Positions 1 through 9,689 of a stretch of DNA of 64,000 nt are shown piece by piece. The DNA comes from DAISKN01 sp964553925 (GTDB lineage Bacteria > Acidobacteriota > Vicinamibacteria > Marinacidobacterales > SMYC01), in contig CAZKNR010000239.1 in assembly GCA_964553925.1 (NCBI GenBank), positions 5,259-69,258 of the forward strand. Reading direction: 5' to 3'. Under the pieces are notes generated by a model that worked only from the letters and a program-made list of their open reading frames with translations, did not search any database and was not told the DNA's origin. Both the position numbers and the translations under genes were made by a program. Each line of letters starts with the position of its first letter. Position 1 is the stretch's first letter.

Positions 1-2145
1 GGAGCTGTATTGCACGAGCGCCCCCACGAAAATGCGAGGGGAGAGCGAAAAATTGACCCGGGTGCTCAGAACCTTCGTGGTAAAGCTGCCCTGAGGGATG
101 TCGACCCAGTTCCAGGAGAGTCGGGGCTCGAAGTTGAGCCGCGGCGAAATCTCGGCCCGGCCGGTGTAGCTGGCTTCGGTCCGCGTGCCGTCGTAGAAGC
201 TTCCCTGTCGCAAACTGAACCGTCCCGAGACCTTCCGCTGAGGCCCCATCTGGTAAGAGGTGCGGACGTCTTGGAAGTTGTACTCGCCTACCGGGATCAC
301 CACACCGCTTTCGATCTCGAAGGGCTCGGGGAGGAACTCGTAGTTGCGCGAATACTCCACAACAATTTGATCGCTCGATTCGAAGTCCATGGTGAACTTG
401 GCCTGGGCTTCGCGGGTCTCGAGCGTCCCCGCTCCATCGGTGATGTATTCCATGCTCCCCTCCCACCCGACCTTGCGTACGCCGCGAAGCGACTTGGGCC
501 GCGGGCTGAAGCGAGCGCGAGCGAAGCTGCGGCGGAAGTCCTCTCGCCGGAGAAAGCCGATCTCGGGGTTGAAATTCTCGCCAACCGCGAGGTACTCGGT
601 CTCGAACCCGTAGCGGTCGGCGTTGAGGTCGAGCTGCGCCCGGTAGCTTTCGTCGTTGCCAGAGCGGCCCTCGGTCGAGCTCCGCGCGTAATAGGTGTTG
701 ACCGCGGAGTTGGCGAAAAAATTGAAGTTGGCGTCGACCCCGTAGACCTCGTTCGAGCCCCGACCGCTCGTCGCCGGGGAGCGGCGCGTCGCGATCACAC
801 CGACGTTACTCCGGCGCAGGATGTCCCGCTTGAGTCGAATCACGGAAAAATTGGTGGCGAGCGCCCCCTCAGCCGCGACTTCGGCCGTCCCGATTCCCAG
901 GACACCGATGCTGTAGGGGCCAGCCTTGCCGGTGAGGCGGCCTCCAGCATCGATAGGGACCATGGTCTCGTCGCTCACGCCAATCCGCCGGCTGAAGAAG
1001 AGGATCGGCGTATTGCTCTGCTCCATACCGCCTCCACCTCCGCCCCCTCCCCCGCCCCCTCCCCCGCCTCGAGTCGAAACGCCGCCGAAGGCAAAGATGC
1101 CCTGTCCCTCCAGGAAAAAATCGCGCTTTTCGGGAAAGAACAGGCCGAAGCGGGTGAGGTTGACTTGCACTTCGTCCTCTTCCACTTGCGCGAAGTCGGT
1201 GTTGTAGGTGAAGTCGAAGATGAGGCTCCGGGTGAGACCGTACTTGAGATCGAAGCCCGCGTCGAATTGGAGATCGCTTTCGACCGCAGGAACGGCGTTC
1301 CGATCGGTAGTGACTCCGGAGACGGCGTAGGGCTTCAGCTCGAGGTTCTTCGATTGCGCGGGGGTCTCGATACCCACCAGGGTCGCAGCCGAGGATAGTT
1401 TGATCACACCCCTCTGCCCGTAGGCTGCGGGGATCCGGGTGAGGTACGAGTGCTCGTTCTTGGAGCGCACGACGCGGCGGAAGTTGATCCCCCAGATCGG
1501 AGAGGGTCCCGCGCTGTAGCGAAGCGACTTGAAGGGGATGGACATCTCCACCGTCCACCCGCCGCTGAAACGCCGGCTCTCGGACTCGTACACGGTATTC
1601 CAGTCGCGATTGTTGTCGCGCTCATCGGTCACGTAGCTGTCAGCAAGCCCGCCAATCGGGTTGGTATAGAACATGAAGCCGTTGCGCCGGTCGTAGAACG
1701 TATCGAGAATGACCGCGAAGTTGTCGTTGAAAAAGATGTTGAAGTTGTCCCGCCGCATCTCGTTGGCGACGATCTTCTCGGGCTGGCTGTCCCAGCAGCG
1801 CCCGGCCACGTAAACGTTTTTCTCGTCAAAGAGCACCCAGACTTCGGTCCGCTCGGTAGCGGGCTCGCCCTCATGAGGCTCCTGCTGGATGAAGTCGCTC
1901 GCCCCGGGGACGCTCTGGTACACGCTTTCTTCGAGAAGACCATCCACGTCGAGGGGGACGTCGATGCGAACCGCCCGGAGTGTCGCCCTTCCCCGCTCGT
2001 CGCGCGCGATCACCTCCGGAGGCTCCGGGGGGGGCGGGCCATCGATAGGTGCGGGCAGGAAGGGGTTGTCGATCGACCCGGGGAAGGCCAGTGCGGCCGG
2101 AGAGAATAAGAGCCATAGCCAGAGAAGCGGATTGCGTAGCTGCAC
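1..2145 (-). CDS. DUF5916 / CBM9-like outer-membrane protein (3' end beyond window)
   Basis: The frame is open for 715 codons from a GTG at 2145 to the window edge, so the C-terminus is missing. The start is chosen because it opens directly onto a signal peptide (MQLRNPLLWLWLLFSPAALA) and has a GAGGG 5 nt upstream. Residues about 45-230 resemble the family 9 carbohydrate-binding-like domain that begins DUF5916 proteins (RIDVPLDVDGLLEESVY; VWVLFDEKNVYVAGRCWDS; GGWTVEMSIPFKSLRY). The rest has alternating aromatic and polar strands typical of an outer-membrane barrel, including FPEKRDFFLEG, a hallmark of DUF5916. Family members are predicted surface proteins of unknown substrate. A run of 14 glycines sits in a likely extracellular loop. 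The family call is firm; the function is not known. Confidence 0.85.
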   Translation of the reverse strand, partial: MQLRNPLLWLWLLFSPAALAFPGSIDNPFLPAPIDGPPPPEPPEVIARDERGRATLRAVRIDVPLDVDGLLEESVYQSVPGASDFIQQEPHEGEPATERTEVWVLFDEKNVYVAGRCWDSQPEKIVANEMRRDNFNIFFNDNFAVILDTFYDRRNGFMFYTNPIGGLADSYVTDERDNNRDWNTVYESESRRFSGGWTVEMSIPFKSLRYSAGPSPIWGINFRRVVRSKNEHSYLTRIPAAYGQRGVIKLSSAATLVGIETPAQSKNLELKPYAVSGVTTDRNAVPAVESDLQFDAGFDLKYGLTRSLIFDFTYNTDFAQVEEDEVQVNLTRFGLFFPEKRDFFLEGQGIFAFGGVSTRGGGGGGGGGGGGGGMEQSNTPILFFSRRIGVSDETMVPIDAGGRLTGKAGPYSIGVLGIGTAEVAAEGALATNFSVIRLKRDILRRSNVGVIATRRSPATSGRGSNEVYGVDANFNFFANSAVNTYYARSSTEGRSGNDESYRAQLDLNADRYGFETEYLAVGENFNPEIGFLRREDFRRSFARARFSPRPKSLRGVRKVGWEGSMEYITDGAGTLETREAQAKFTMDFESSDQIVVEYSRNYEFLPEPFEIESGVVIPVGEYNFQDVRTSYQMGPQRKVSGRFSLRQGSFYDGTRTEASYTGRAEISPRLNFEPRLSWNWVDIPQGSFTTKVLSTRVNFSLSPRIFVGALVQYSS
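1027..1068 (-). repeat. GC-rich low-complexity tract encoding 14 consecutive glycines
   Basis: Fourteen GGN codons in a row lie inside the DUF5916 gene, built from near-repeats of GGGGGAGGGGGC. The tract keeps the reading frame. Such runs are prone to slippage, so length may vary between strains or be miscounted in assembly. It lies just after the conserved FFLEG motif, in what is probably a surface loop. Confidence 0.8.
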
Positions 2146-2260
2146 GGGCCCTCGATGATAGTCCGCCCGCCACGAGCCGCACAACTTGACGGAACGTTGA
2201 AGCGTGCGTCCTCGACCTCGCGTAGAATGGCGCCCGGTCTCGCCAGAAGGAGAAGAGCCC

Positions 2261-3977
2261 ATGCGAAGTCTCTCGCTCTCCGCTTCCTGCCTCTTCGCCC
2301 TCCTCATAGGGCTCCCCGCGTGCACGCCCACTGAGCCCGTCGACGCGCCCGCGGAGGTGATTTTCGAGAACGGGAACTTCATTACGCTCGACCCGGCAAC
2401 GCCTCAGGCGGCGGCGATCGCTGTCCGCGGAGAGCGCATCCTCTCCGTCGGAAGCCGCGAGGAGATCGAGAAGTACCGCGGGGAAGAAACCGAGGTCATC
2501 GACCTCGAGGGACTCACCGTAGTGCCGGGTCTCATCGACGCCCACGAGCATTTCCCGGACATCGGAAAGAGAGTCCAGCAAGTCTTTCTCGACGAGACGA
2601 AGAGCGCGGCGGAAGCCCTCGAGATCGTGAAGCGCGAGCTCGAGAAGATCCCGCCGGGAGACTGGCTCGTCGGCCAGGGCTGGCACACGGTGAGCTGGAA
2701 CGGGAGCGACTACCCTGGCCAGGAGGAGCTCAGCCGGATCTCCCCTGACAATCCCGTCTATCTCGTGGGGATGGCGAGTCACGCGGCCTGGGTGAACGCG
2801 AGAGCGCTCAAGCTCGCGGGGATCGGAAAGGACACGCCCGACCCGCCGGGAGGGAAGATCCTGAAGCGCGAGGACACGGGAGAGCCGACGGGGATCCTCC
2901 TCGAGGAAGCGCTCGACCTCGTCTCGCGGCTTCTTCCTCCCGTAACTCGGGAAAGCCGAAAGGAAGACATACGGAGAAGCATCGAGACCGCGCTCCGGTT
3001 CGGCTTGACCGGAATGCACGACGCCGGCTCGAACGCCGAGACCGTCGAGATTTTCAAGGAGCTCGTCGCCGAAGACGCTTTTCCGTTCCGGCTCTACGTG
3101 ATGCTCGACGTGCCGGACGCGGGAGCGGTCCTGGACTCTTACCTCGAGCATCCGCCCGAGGTCGGACTCGGCGACCACCGCCTCACGATCCGCTGCTTCA
3201 AAGCCTACGCCGACGGCGCTCTCGGGGCGCGCGGGGCGGCGCTCCTCGAGCCCTATAGCGACGACGCCGAAGCCACGGGACTGATTCAGAACTCGGAGGA
3301 CGAGCTGACCCAGTTGATCGCGAAGGCGGGCCGCGCCGGCTATCAAGTGGCGATCCACGCGATCGGAGATCGCGGAAACCGGAACACCCTGAACGCCGTC
3401 GAGCGAGCGCAGAAGGAGCTTCCGGGGAAGGACCTGAGAGTGCGGATCGAGCACGCCCAGATCCTGTCTCCCTCCGACATCCCTCGCTTCGCGGGTCTCT
3501 CGGTGATCGCGTCGATGCAGCCGATTCACGCCACCATGGACCTGGGATTCGCCGAGACGAGAGTCGGCCCCGAGAGAATCAAAGGGCGGCTACGTCTGGC
3601 AGAGCCTGCTATCTTCGGGGGCGCGCGTCGCCGCCGGCTCGGACACGCCGTCCTTTCCCGTCGTCTACAACAACCCGCTCTGGGGCATCCACGCCGCCGT
3701 CACCCGGCAGGACTCCGAGGGAAAGCCCGAGGGCGGCTGGTACGGGAACCAGAAAGTCAGCCGTATGGACGCGCTCAGGATGTACACGCTCCACCCCGCG
3801 TACGCGGCGTTCGAGGAGGACATCAAGGGCTCGCTCTCGCCCGGAAAGCTCGCCGACCTGACGGTGCTCTCGAAGGACATTCTCACCATCCCCGAGGCGG
3901 AGATTCGGGACACCGAAGTCGTGATGACCGTCCTCGGTGGGAAAGTGGTCTATCGAAGGCCTGCACCAGCCAAGTGA
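2261..3977 (+). pseudogene. Amidohydrolase 3 (YtcJ-like) lipoprotein, frameshifted
   Basis: The start at 2261 follows AAGGAGA and opens a lipoprotein signal with lipobox LPAC. The first 440 or so codons give a metal-dependent amidohydrolase of the YtcJ type: GLIDAHEHFPD near residue 90, KAYADGALGARGA, AIHAIGDRGN and RIEHAQ. Near 3584-3590 (AAAGGGCGGCTAC) the frame changes. One base fewer in the GGG run restores KGGYVWQSLL, then AAGSDTPSFP (metal-ligand Asp) and a normal C-terminus ending at 3977. Without correction, translation runs on in nonsense to 3991. The gene is either a pseudogene or carries a 1-nt sequencing error; everything else in it looks intact. It would act at the cell envelope on an unknown amide or ester substrate. 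Confidence 0.85.
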
Positions 3978-4057
3978 GGAGAATCGAGTGAGCGTGAACA
4001 ACGACGTACGTTACCTCGAGCCGACAAAGAATCCGGCCGGGCATTCGTAACCCACAA

Positions 4058-4375
4058 TCAGAAAGAACGGTTTCGCCATGCCGTGCGGAGATCGCGGCTG
4101 CCGTGAATGAGCCTCACAACCGCGACCCCATCCTCTTCGACGCGATAGACGAGGCGATAGCGACGCACGATAATCTGACGGAGGTTCGCAAAGTCCAACT
4201 CTCGAACGATGGCGCCCCGTCGCGGGAAATGGGTCAAGCTCGCGGCGGCAGTTTCGACTTCAGCCAGGAAGGACTCCGCTGCGTTTGGCGATTGCTCGGT
4301 GAGGTATTCCAGAGCTTCGAGTAAGTCGGCTCGGGCGGCGTAAGTCCACTTTACGGCTTGGGCTTCTTCAGCCAC
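4058..4375 (-). CDS. RelE/ParE-family toxin
   Basis: This 105-residue protein has the ParE/RelE fold signature. It opens with an N-terminal helix pair (YAARADLLEALEYLTEQSPNAA), continues with LTHFPRRGAIVREL, and ends in strands with REL..LRQIIVRRYRLVYRVE and VVRLIHGSRDLR. ParE toxins poison gyrase and RelE toxins cleave mRNA; which applies cannot be told from sequence. It lies downstream of, and overlaps by 25 bp, a small antitoxin gene on the same strand, as expected for a co-translated type II pair. Length matches the family. Confidence 0.9.
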   Translation of the reverse strand: MAEEAQAVKWTYAARADLLEALEYLTEQSPNAAESFLAEVETAAASLTHFPRRGAIVRELDFANLRQIIVRRYRLVYRVEEDGVAVVRLIHGSRDLRTAWRNRSF

Positions 4376-4548
4376 TCGGCCGCCTCGCGCATCACCTGCC
4401 CGTGCGGTACGACCCGGCCCTCATCCAGGTCGCGGAGCCCTTCCTCCAGTTTTGCGCGGACGTAAAGATGGTAAGAGATGTCTTCGAGGGAGCAGTCGTC
4501 AGGGAGGGATTCCAGAATCTCCTGTGCGACTTGCTTCGAACTCGCCAC
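4351..4548 (-). CDS. Antitoxin of the ParE-type pair
   Basis: This 65-residue acidic protein (ILESLPDDCSLEDISYHLYVRAKLEEGLRDLDEGRVV) matches a common class of small antitoxins encoded directly before ParE-like toxins. Its C-terminal part (HGQVMREAAEWLKKPKP) would wrap the toxin. It is first in the pair, and its end overlaps the toxin start by 25 bp. No N-terminal DNA-binding domain of recognised type is visible, so autoregulation is inferred only from family habit. The interval 4549-4669 upstream holds no recognisable gene and probably contains the promoter. Confidence 0.85.
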   Translation of the reverse strand: MASSKQVAQEILESLPDDCSLEDISYHLYVRAKLEEGLRDLDEGRVVPHGQVMREAAEWLKKPKP

Positions 4549-4669
4549 GCTATGACCCTCGTGTTACCGGACCTTATCAATCTATCACTGGCGCTCGGCT
4601 GAGCCAACCGTGGTGTTGGGGTGCAGCCCGCCACGATGTTTGCGGCCCATGACGGACGGCCTAACGTAG

Positions 4670-6070
4670 CTACTTCGCGCGGGCCAACTCCACAACGACG
4701 TCCCAGTGGAACCGGACGAACCGGTGGAGCTCGCTCTCGAGGATCCTCTCCTGGTCGCTGTGGGCGCCGAAGCCCTTGGGGCCGTCCTCGACGTCGAGCG
4801 CGGGGCCGATGCCGTAGCACTGGATTCCCTTCCCCCGGAGGTAGGACATGTCGGTGGCGCCGGTCGACATCGAGGGGAGAGTCGGCGCGTCGTAGTGCTT
4901 CTTGACCGCGGTCTCGATGGCGACAAATGCATCGGAGTCGAGCCTTTGTTCGCGGCTTCCCGGCCGGACGTCGCGCTCGGCGAACTTCACCTCGACCGTC
5001 TCGTCGTTCACTACCTTTCGAATCTCATCGAGGAAGCTCTGCATGTTCTCGTCGGGAAGTGCCCGGATGTCGAGTGTCGCCCGCGCTTCGGAGGGGATGA
5101 CGTTTATCCGGTAGCCGCCCTGGAAGATGTTGGGTGAGACGGAAGTGCGCAGCATGGACGAGTGCCGGGGCTCGTGGTCGAGGAAGTACTCGTCCGCGGC
5201 CGATGCCGTCGCGGGATCGAGAACGCTCCGGTAGCGCGCCGCCTCGTCCGGTGAGGAGATCGAAGCGAGCCTCTCGAAGTACATGCTCGTGGTCTCGTTG
5301 AGGCGGATGGGGGGGCTCCAGTCGGCGATGGCCGCGACCGCTTTCGAGAGGTGGACGATGGAGTTGGTCTTGAGCGGGACGGAGCCGTGCCCCGCGACTC
5401 CTCGCGCGATCACTTCCGCGCCGTAAGGAATCTTCTCGATCGTTTGCACCGAGGCGTACTTCGCTTCGCCGCCGATCCGGGTGATCCCGCCGCCCTCGGC
5501 GAGGCAGTACTCGGCCTCGATCTTCGGGAGGTGCTGGTTCACCATGAACTGGATTCCCACGCGGGTCGATCCCTCTTCGCCCGCTTCCGCGAGAAAGATC
5601 ACGTCGCGGTCGAGGGGAACGCTCATCCTTTTCAGCTGCAGCATGAGCATGAGCGCCGCGACCACGTTGTCCTTGTCGTCCACGGTGCCGCGGCTGTAGA
5701 TGTAGCCGGAGTCGCGGGTGGCGGAAAACGGCGGGAACGTCCATTTCTTCGGGTCGACGTTCACGGTGTCGGTGTGGGCCATGATGAGGAGCGGGCGCTT
5801 CTTTCCGTTTCCCTTCAGCCGGGCCACCACGTTCGGGCGGTTTTGCTCGAGCGAGAACACCTCGACCGGGATTCCCTCCTTCTCGAGGACCTGTTTCAGG
5901 TAGTCCGCGGCCGGTTTCTCGCCCCCGGGGGGATCCGTGGTGTCGAATCGCAGGAGCGCCTGAAAGTGCTCCAGGGTCTCGGCCTCGAGCCGGGCCCAGT
6001 CCGGGGTTTGCGCCAGGCCCGCGGAGGCGGCGGAGCTGACGAGAAGAAGGAAGAAGAGGGTTCGCTTCAT
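4670..6070 (-). CDS. Secreted M20-family metallopeptidase / carboxypeptidase
   Basis: The protein has 466 residues and an N-terminal signal peptide (MKRTLFFLLLVSSAASAGLAQ). The start at 6070 is preferred over a Met 8 codons upstream because it opens the signal peptide directly. M20 di-zinc motifs are visible: IMAHTDTVNV, SRGTVDDKDN, AEAGEEGS (catalytic Glu and metal Glu), and a C-terminal GFGAHSDQERI. The dimerisation insert (AEVIARGVAGHGSVP) is present. M20 enzymes release C-terminal or acyl-blocked amino acids from peptides. A second secreted M20 enzyme lies at 40010-41416. Substrate specificity cannot be set from sequence. It is transcribed away from the M16 operon that starts 45 bp beyond its start codon. 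Confidence 0.92.
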   Translation of the reverse strand: MKRTLFFLLLVSSAASAGLAQTPDWARLEAETLEHFQALLRFDTTDPPGGEKPAADYLKQVLEKEGIPVEVFSLEQNRPNVVARLKGNGKKRPLLIMAHTDTVNVDPKKWTFPPFSATRDSGYIYSRGTVDDKDNVVAALMLMLQLKRMSVPLDRDVIFLAEAGEEGSTRVGIQFMVNQHLPKIEAEYCLAEGGGITRIGGEAKYASVQTIEKIPYGAEVIARGVAGHGSVPLKTNSIVHLSKAVAAIADWSPPIRLNETTSMYFERLASISSPDEAARYRSVLDPATASAADEYFLDHEPRHSSMLRTSVSPNIFQGGYRINVIPSEARATLDIRALPDENMQSFLDEIRKVVNDETVEVKFAERDVRPGSREQRLDSDAFVAIETAVKKHYDAPTLPSMSTGATDMSYLRGKGIQCYGIGPALDVEDGPKGFGAHSDQERILESELHRFVRFHWDVVVELARAK

Positions 6071-6114
6071 GCGCCGGATAGTAGCATGCGACACCGGTGA
6101 GCTAGACTCTACGG

Positions 6115-7581
6115 ATGCTAGGCACTGCGTTCTTTCTGCTCGCCTTACAAGACCTCTCCTCGTTCGAAAAAACCGTGACCGAGCGAAGGCTCGCGAACGG
6201 GATGACCTTTCTCATCGTGGAGCGTCACGAAGTTCCCGTCGTCTCCTTTCACCTCTACGCCGACGTGGGCTCGGTCGACGAGGAGGTGGGGCAGACGGGG
6301 ATGGCGCACATGTTCGAGCACATGGCGTTCAAGGGAACGCCCGACATCGGCACTCGCGACTATCCGCGGGAAAAAGAAGCCCTCGATCGCGTGGACGAAG
6401 CCTACCGTCGCCTGCGTGCGGCGAAGCTCGAAAAGAAGCCGGACTCCGCGCGAATCGAGGAGCTCGCGCGCGCGTTCCGCGCCGCCCAGGCGGAGGCGGG
6501 GGAATACGCCATGAGCGAGGAGCTCACCCAGGTCATCGAACAGGCGGGAGGGGCCGGCCTCAACGCCTCTACCTCGAACGACGCGACGCGCTACTACCTC
6601 AGTCTGCCCTCGAACAAGGCCGAGCTCTGGTTCTCGCTCGAGTCCGCCCGATTTCTCGATCCGGTGCTGCGCGAGTTCTACAAGGAGCGCGACGTGGTCA
6701 TGGAAGAGCGCCGCATGCGCGTCGAGAGCCAGCCGGTGGGAAAGCTCGTCTCCAACATGCTCTCTCTCGCCTATCGCGCCCACCCCTACGGCCGCGAGGG
6801 CATCGGGTGGCGCTCGGACCTCGAGAGCCTGACACGCTGGCAGGCGCAGGAGTTCTTCGAGAAGCACTACGTTCCCGAGACGCTGACCGCGGTCATCGTC
6901 GGCGACGTCGACCCGAACAAAGCCGTCGCCTGGGCCGAGTCTTACTTCGGGCGCCTTCCCAAACGGGAGCGGGCGGAGCCCGTCTTGACTCAGGAGCCCG
7001 CGCAGGAAGGCCCGAGGTCGACGACGATTCGGGCGCAGTCCCAGCCGGTCCTCCTCATCGGCTACCACAAGCCGAGCGCCCTCCACGAGGATGACGCCGT
7101 CTTCGACGCGGTCCAGGACATTCTTTCCGGCGGGCGGACGTCGAGGATCTATCGAAGTCTGGTGCAGGAGAAGCGCATCTCCGCAGGAGCCGGAGGGTTT
7201 CCCGGATTCCCCGGGAACAAGTACCCGAACCTCTTCCTGTTCTTCTCGTTTCCCGCGCCCGGCCACGACAACGACGAGAACGAGAAGGCGATGCTCGCGG
7301 AGATCGAAATGCTCAAAACCGGCCTCGTAACCGAGGAGGAGCTCTCACGGGTGAAAGCGCGGGCCCGGGCAGAGCTCGTCGACGGGCTCGATTCGAACAC
7401 CGGGCTCGCGAGCCAGCTCGCGGTCTACCAGGTCCTCACCGGGGACTGGCGCAACCTCTTTCGCCGTCTGGAGGTGATCGACGCCGTCACCCGCGAGGAC
7501 ATTCAGAGGGTGGCGAAGGAGTACTTCATCGAGACGAACCGAAGCTTCGCCTACCTGGTTCCGAAGGGAGGAGCCGAGTGA
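6115..7581 (+). CDS. M16-family zinc peptidase, catalytic subunit
   Basis: This 488-residue M16 protein (insulinase / processing-peptidase clan) carries the inverted zinc motif HMFEH at residues 65-69 within GMAHMFEHMAFKGT. The downstream acidic helix ERDVVMEERRMRVESQP supplies the second zinc Glu. The C-terminal half is the usual structurally similar inactive domain. A short hydrophobic N-terminus (MLGTAFFLLALQ) suggests export. Between residues about 90 and 150 there is a charged insertion (AYRRLRAAKLEKKPD...) before the NASTSNDATRYYLSLP segment, common in secreted bacterial M16 proteins. It is immediately followed, with a 1-nt overlap, by a second M16 gene without the zinc motif, so the two probably form a heterodimer. 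Confidence 0.93.
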   Translation: MLGTAFFLLALQDLSSFEKTVTERRLANGMTFLIVERHEVPVVSFHLYADVGSVDEEVGQTGMAHMFEHMAFKGTPDIGTRDYPREKEALDRVDEAYRRLRAAKLEKKPDSARIEELARAFRAAQAEAGEYAMSEELTQVIEQAGGAGLNASTSNDATRYYLSLPSNKAELWFSLESARFLDPVLREFYKERDVVMEERRMRVESQPVGKLVSNMLSLAYRAHPYGREGIGWRSDLESLTRWQAQEFFEKHYVPETLTAVIVGDVDPNKAVAWAESYFGRLPKRERAEPVLTQEPAQEGPRSTTIRAQSQPVLLIGYHKPSALHEDDAVFDAVQDILSGGRTSRIYRSLVQEKRISAGAGGFPGFPGNKYPNLFLFFSFPAPGHDNDENEKAMLAEIEMLKTGLVTEEELSRVKARARAELVDGLDSNTGLASQLAVYQVLTGDWRNLFRRLEVIDAVTREDIQRVAKEYFIETNRSFAYLVPKGGAE

Positions 7582-9689
7582 TGCGCGCGACCGTTCTGGC
7601 TCTCGCCCTTTCCGCTTCGCTTCCCGCAGGGGCCGCGGCTCAGAAGCACTACAAAGACCTCGACTATCCGCCGCTTCGCGATCTCGTCGTCCCTGAAGTC
7701 GAGCGGGTTGACCTTCCGAACGGTCTCTCTCTCTACCTCCTGGAGGATCATTCGCTTCCGAAGATCGAGGGAAGGATGCTGGTGCGCACCGGCTCGCGCC
7801 TGGAACCGAAAGAACAGACCGGGCTCGCGAGCATCCTGGGGCAGGTGCTTCGCACCGGCGGCTCCACGAGCCGCACCGGCGAGGAGGTGGATCGGCTCCT
7901 CGAGAACGCGGGCGCGTCCGTCGAAACCCAGATCGGCGTCTCCTCGGCAAGCGCCTCGCTCTTCGCTCTCAAGGAGGACCTTCCTCTCGTCCTCGAGATC
8001 CTCGCGGACCTGGTCCGAAACCCGGCCCTTCCGGAGGACAAGATCGAGCTCGCGAAGGTTCAGGAGCGCACCTCGATCGCCCGTCGCAACGACGACGTGG
8101 GAGAGATTGCGGGCCGCGAGTTTGCGAAGCTTCTCTACGGCGCGGAGAGTCCCTATGCGGGGGTTGCCGAGTACGCGACCATCGAGGCCATTACCCGAGA
8201 GGACCTCGTCCTGTTTCATCGCGACTACTTCCAGCCGAATCGGATTCTCCTCGGGCTCTGGGGAGACTTCGATTCCGCCGAGGTGCGCTCCCTCGTGGAG
8301 CGGCATTTCGGGACTTGGACGAAAGGGGCTAAAGGGTCTAAGGGAGACGCTCGAAAGGATCCCGGTCCCCCCGTGAACGCCAAGAGGGGCCGCACCATCG
8401 CCTTCGTCGAAAAGGACGACGTCAACCAGACGCAGATCCGGATAGGCCATCTCGGAGGGCGCATCGACGATCCCGACTACTTCGCCATGTCGGTCGTCGC
8501 CGAGATCCTGGGAGGCGGATTTTCCTCGCGCCTCTTCCAGACGATTCGCACTCAGCGAGGCCTGGCCTATCACGCGAGCGCCCGCTGGGGCGCCGCCTAC
8601 GACTACCCGGGGAGCTTCGTTGCCACGAGCAGCACCAAGTCCGAGTCGACCGTCGAGACCATCCGCGGCATTGTCGACGAGATCGAGCGAATCAGCCGGG
8701 AGCCGGTGACGGAGGAAGAGCTCCGGCTCGCGAAGGACGGGATCTTGAACTCGTTCGTGTTCAACTTCGACGGCAAGGGCGAGATCGTGGGCCGGCTCAT
8801 GACCTACGACTACTACGGCTACCCGCGCGACTTCCTTTCGACGTACCAGAAAAGCGTCGAACGGGTGACCGTCGAGGACGTTCACCGCGCCGCCCTCGCG
8901 CACCTTCATCCCGACGAGCTCATCGTTCTCGCGGTCGGCCGCGACGATGACTTCGATGCTCCGCTCTCGACGCTCGGCGAGGTCAAAACCGTCGACATCA
9001 CCATTCCCCCTCCGCCCGCAGCTTCCGCGCCCCCGCCCGGCGCCGGGGACGCGGCCCTTGGAGACGAGGTGCTGAAAAAGTTCGTCGCCGCTTCGGGCGA
9101 GGCGGGCGCATCCATGGGGGGGTTCCGGCTCGAGGGTGAAAGCGAGATCGAGACGCAGCAGGGAAAACTTCCCGCTCGCTTCCAGGTCGACTTCCAGGCC
9201 CCGGATCGCTACCGGGAAGCGACGGTGCTTCCGTTCGGCGAGGTCGTGACGGTGCTCGCCGGCGACGCCGCCTGGGCCACGACTCCGCGAGGTACGGCGG
9301 ATCTCAACTCCGACCAGAAGCGCCGGGCACGAGAAGGACTGTACCGCCACTACCTCGGTCTTCTCTGGGCCGCGGCGAACGGCCACGTAAAGGCGACTGC
9401 GCTCGATGGTGCTTCCGACGTCGCCCTCGAAGTCGACGGCGTTTCGATGCGCGGAAGCTTCGATCCGGCCACGGGCCGGTTGCTCTCGCTGACGCTCGCC
9501 GGAACCAGCCTCGAGGGAGTTCCGGTGGAGGAAAAGCGAGAGTTCTCGAGCTTCGAGAGTGCCGGCTACCCGACGGAGGTCCGCATCTTCCACGACGGAA
9601 AGCCGGCGGCGACGACCCGCATCGCGAAAGTCACGCTGAATCCGTTGGCGGCGGATCTCTTCGCGCGTCCGCAATCGACGAAGCCCTGA
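7581..9689 (+). CDS. M16-family non-catalytic partner with C-terminal extension
   Basis: The ATG at 7581 follows GGGAGGAG and overlaps the upstream stop as TGATG; an in-frame GTG sits 3 nt earlier. The 702-residue protein has a signal peptide ending AAAQ. Its M16 domain lacks HxxEH: the equivalent stretch reads GLASILGQVLRTGG, so it is probably not a peptidase itself. RTQRGLAYHASA is the substrate-binding R/Y motif of M16 beta-type subunits. After residue about 490 comes a proline-rich linker (PPPPAASAPPPGAG). A further 200-residue beta-rich domain (FRLEGESEIETQQGKLPARF) then resembles LolA/LppX-like lipid-binding folds. The function is inferred from pairing: substrate capture for the adjacent peptidase in the periplasm. 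Confidence 0.88.
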   Translation: MRATVLALALSASLPAGAAAQKHYKDLDYPPLRDLVVPEVERVDLPNGLSLYLLEDHSLPKIEGRMLVRTGSRLEPKEQTGLASILGQVLRTGGSTSRTGEEVDRLLENAGASVETQIGVSSASASLFALKEDLPLVLEILADLVRNPALPEDKIELAKVQERTSIARRNDDVGEIAGREFAKLLYGAESPYAGVAEYATIEAITREDLVLFHRDYFQPNRILLGLWGDFDSAEVRSLVERHFGTWTKGAKGSKGDARKDPGPPVNAKRGRTIAFVEKDDVNQTQIRIGHLGGRIDDPDYFAMSVVAEILGGGFSSRLFQTIRTQRGLAYHASARWGAAYDYPGSFVATSSTKSESTVETIRGIVDEIERISREPVTEEELRLAKDGILNSFVFNFDGKGEIVGRLMTYDYYGYPRDFLSTYQKSVERVTVEDVHRAALAHLHPDELIVLAVGRDDDFDAPLSTLGEVKTVDITIPPPPAASAPPPGAGDAALGDEVLKKFVAASGEAGASMGGFRLEGESEIETQQGKLPARFQVDFQAPDRYREATVLPFGEVVTVLAGDAAWATTPRGTADLNSDQKRRAREGLYRHYLGLLWAAANGHVKATALDGASDVALEVDGVSMRGSFDPATGRLLSLTLAGTSLEGVPVEEKREFSSFESAGYPTEVRIFHDGKPAATTRIAKVTLNPLAADLFARPQSTKP

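Noticed and set aside
10..1398. Long open frame on the plus strand at the left edge
   Set aside because: It is the antisense shadow of the DUF5916 gene. It has no domain, whereas the minus strand shows signal peptide, CBM9-like and barrel features in one frame of 715 codons.
1871..3529. 552-codon minus-strand open frame opposite the amidohydrolase
   Set aside because: The translation is Arg/Glu-rich and featureless. The plus strand encodes a recognisable amidohydrolase with lipobox and metal ligands.
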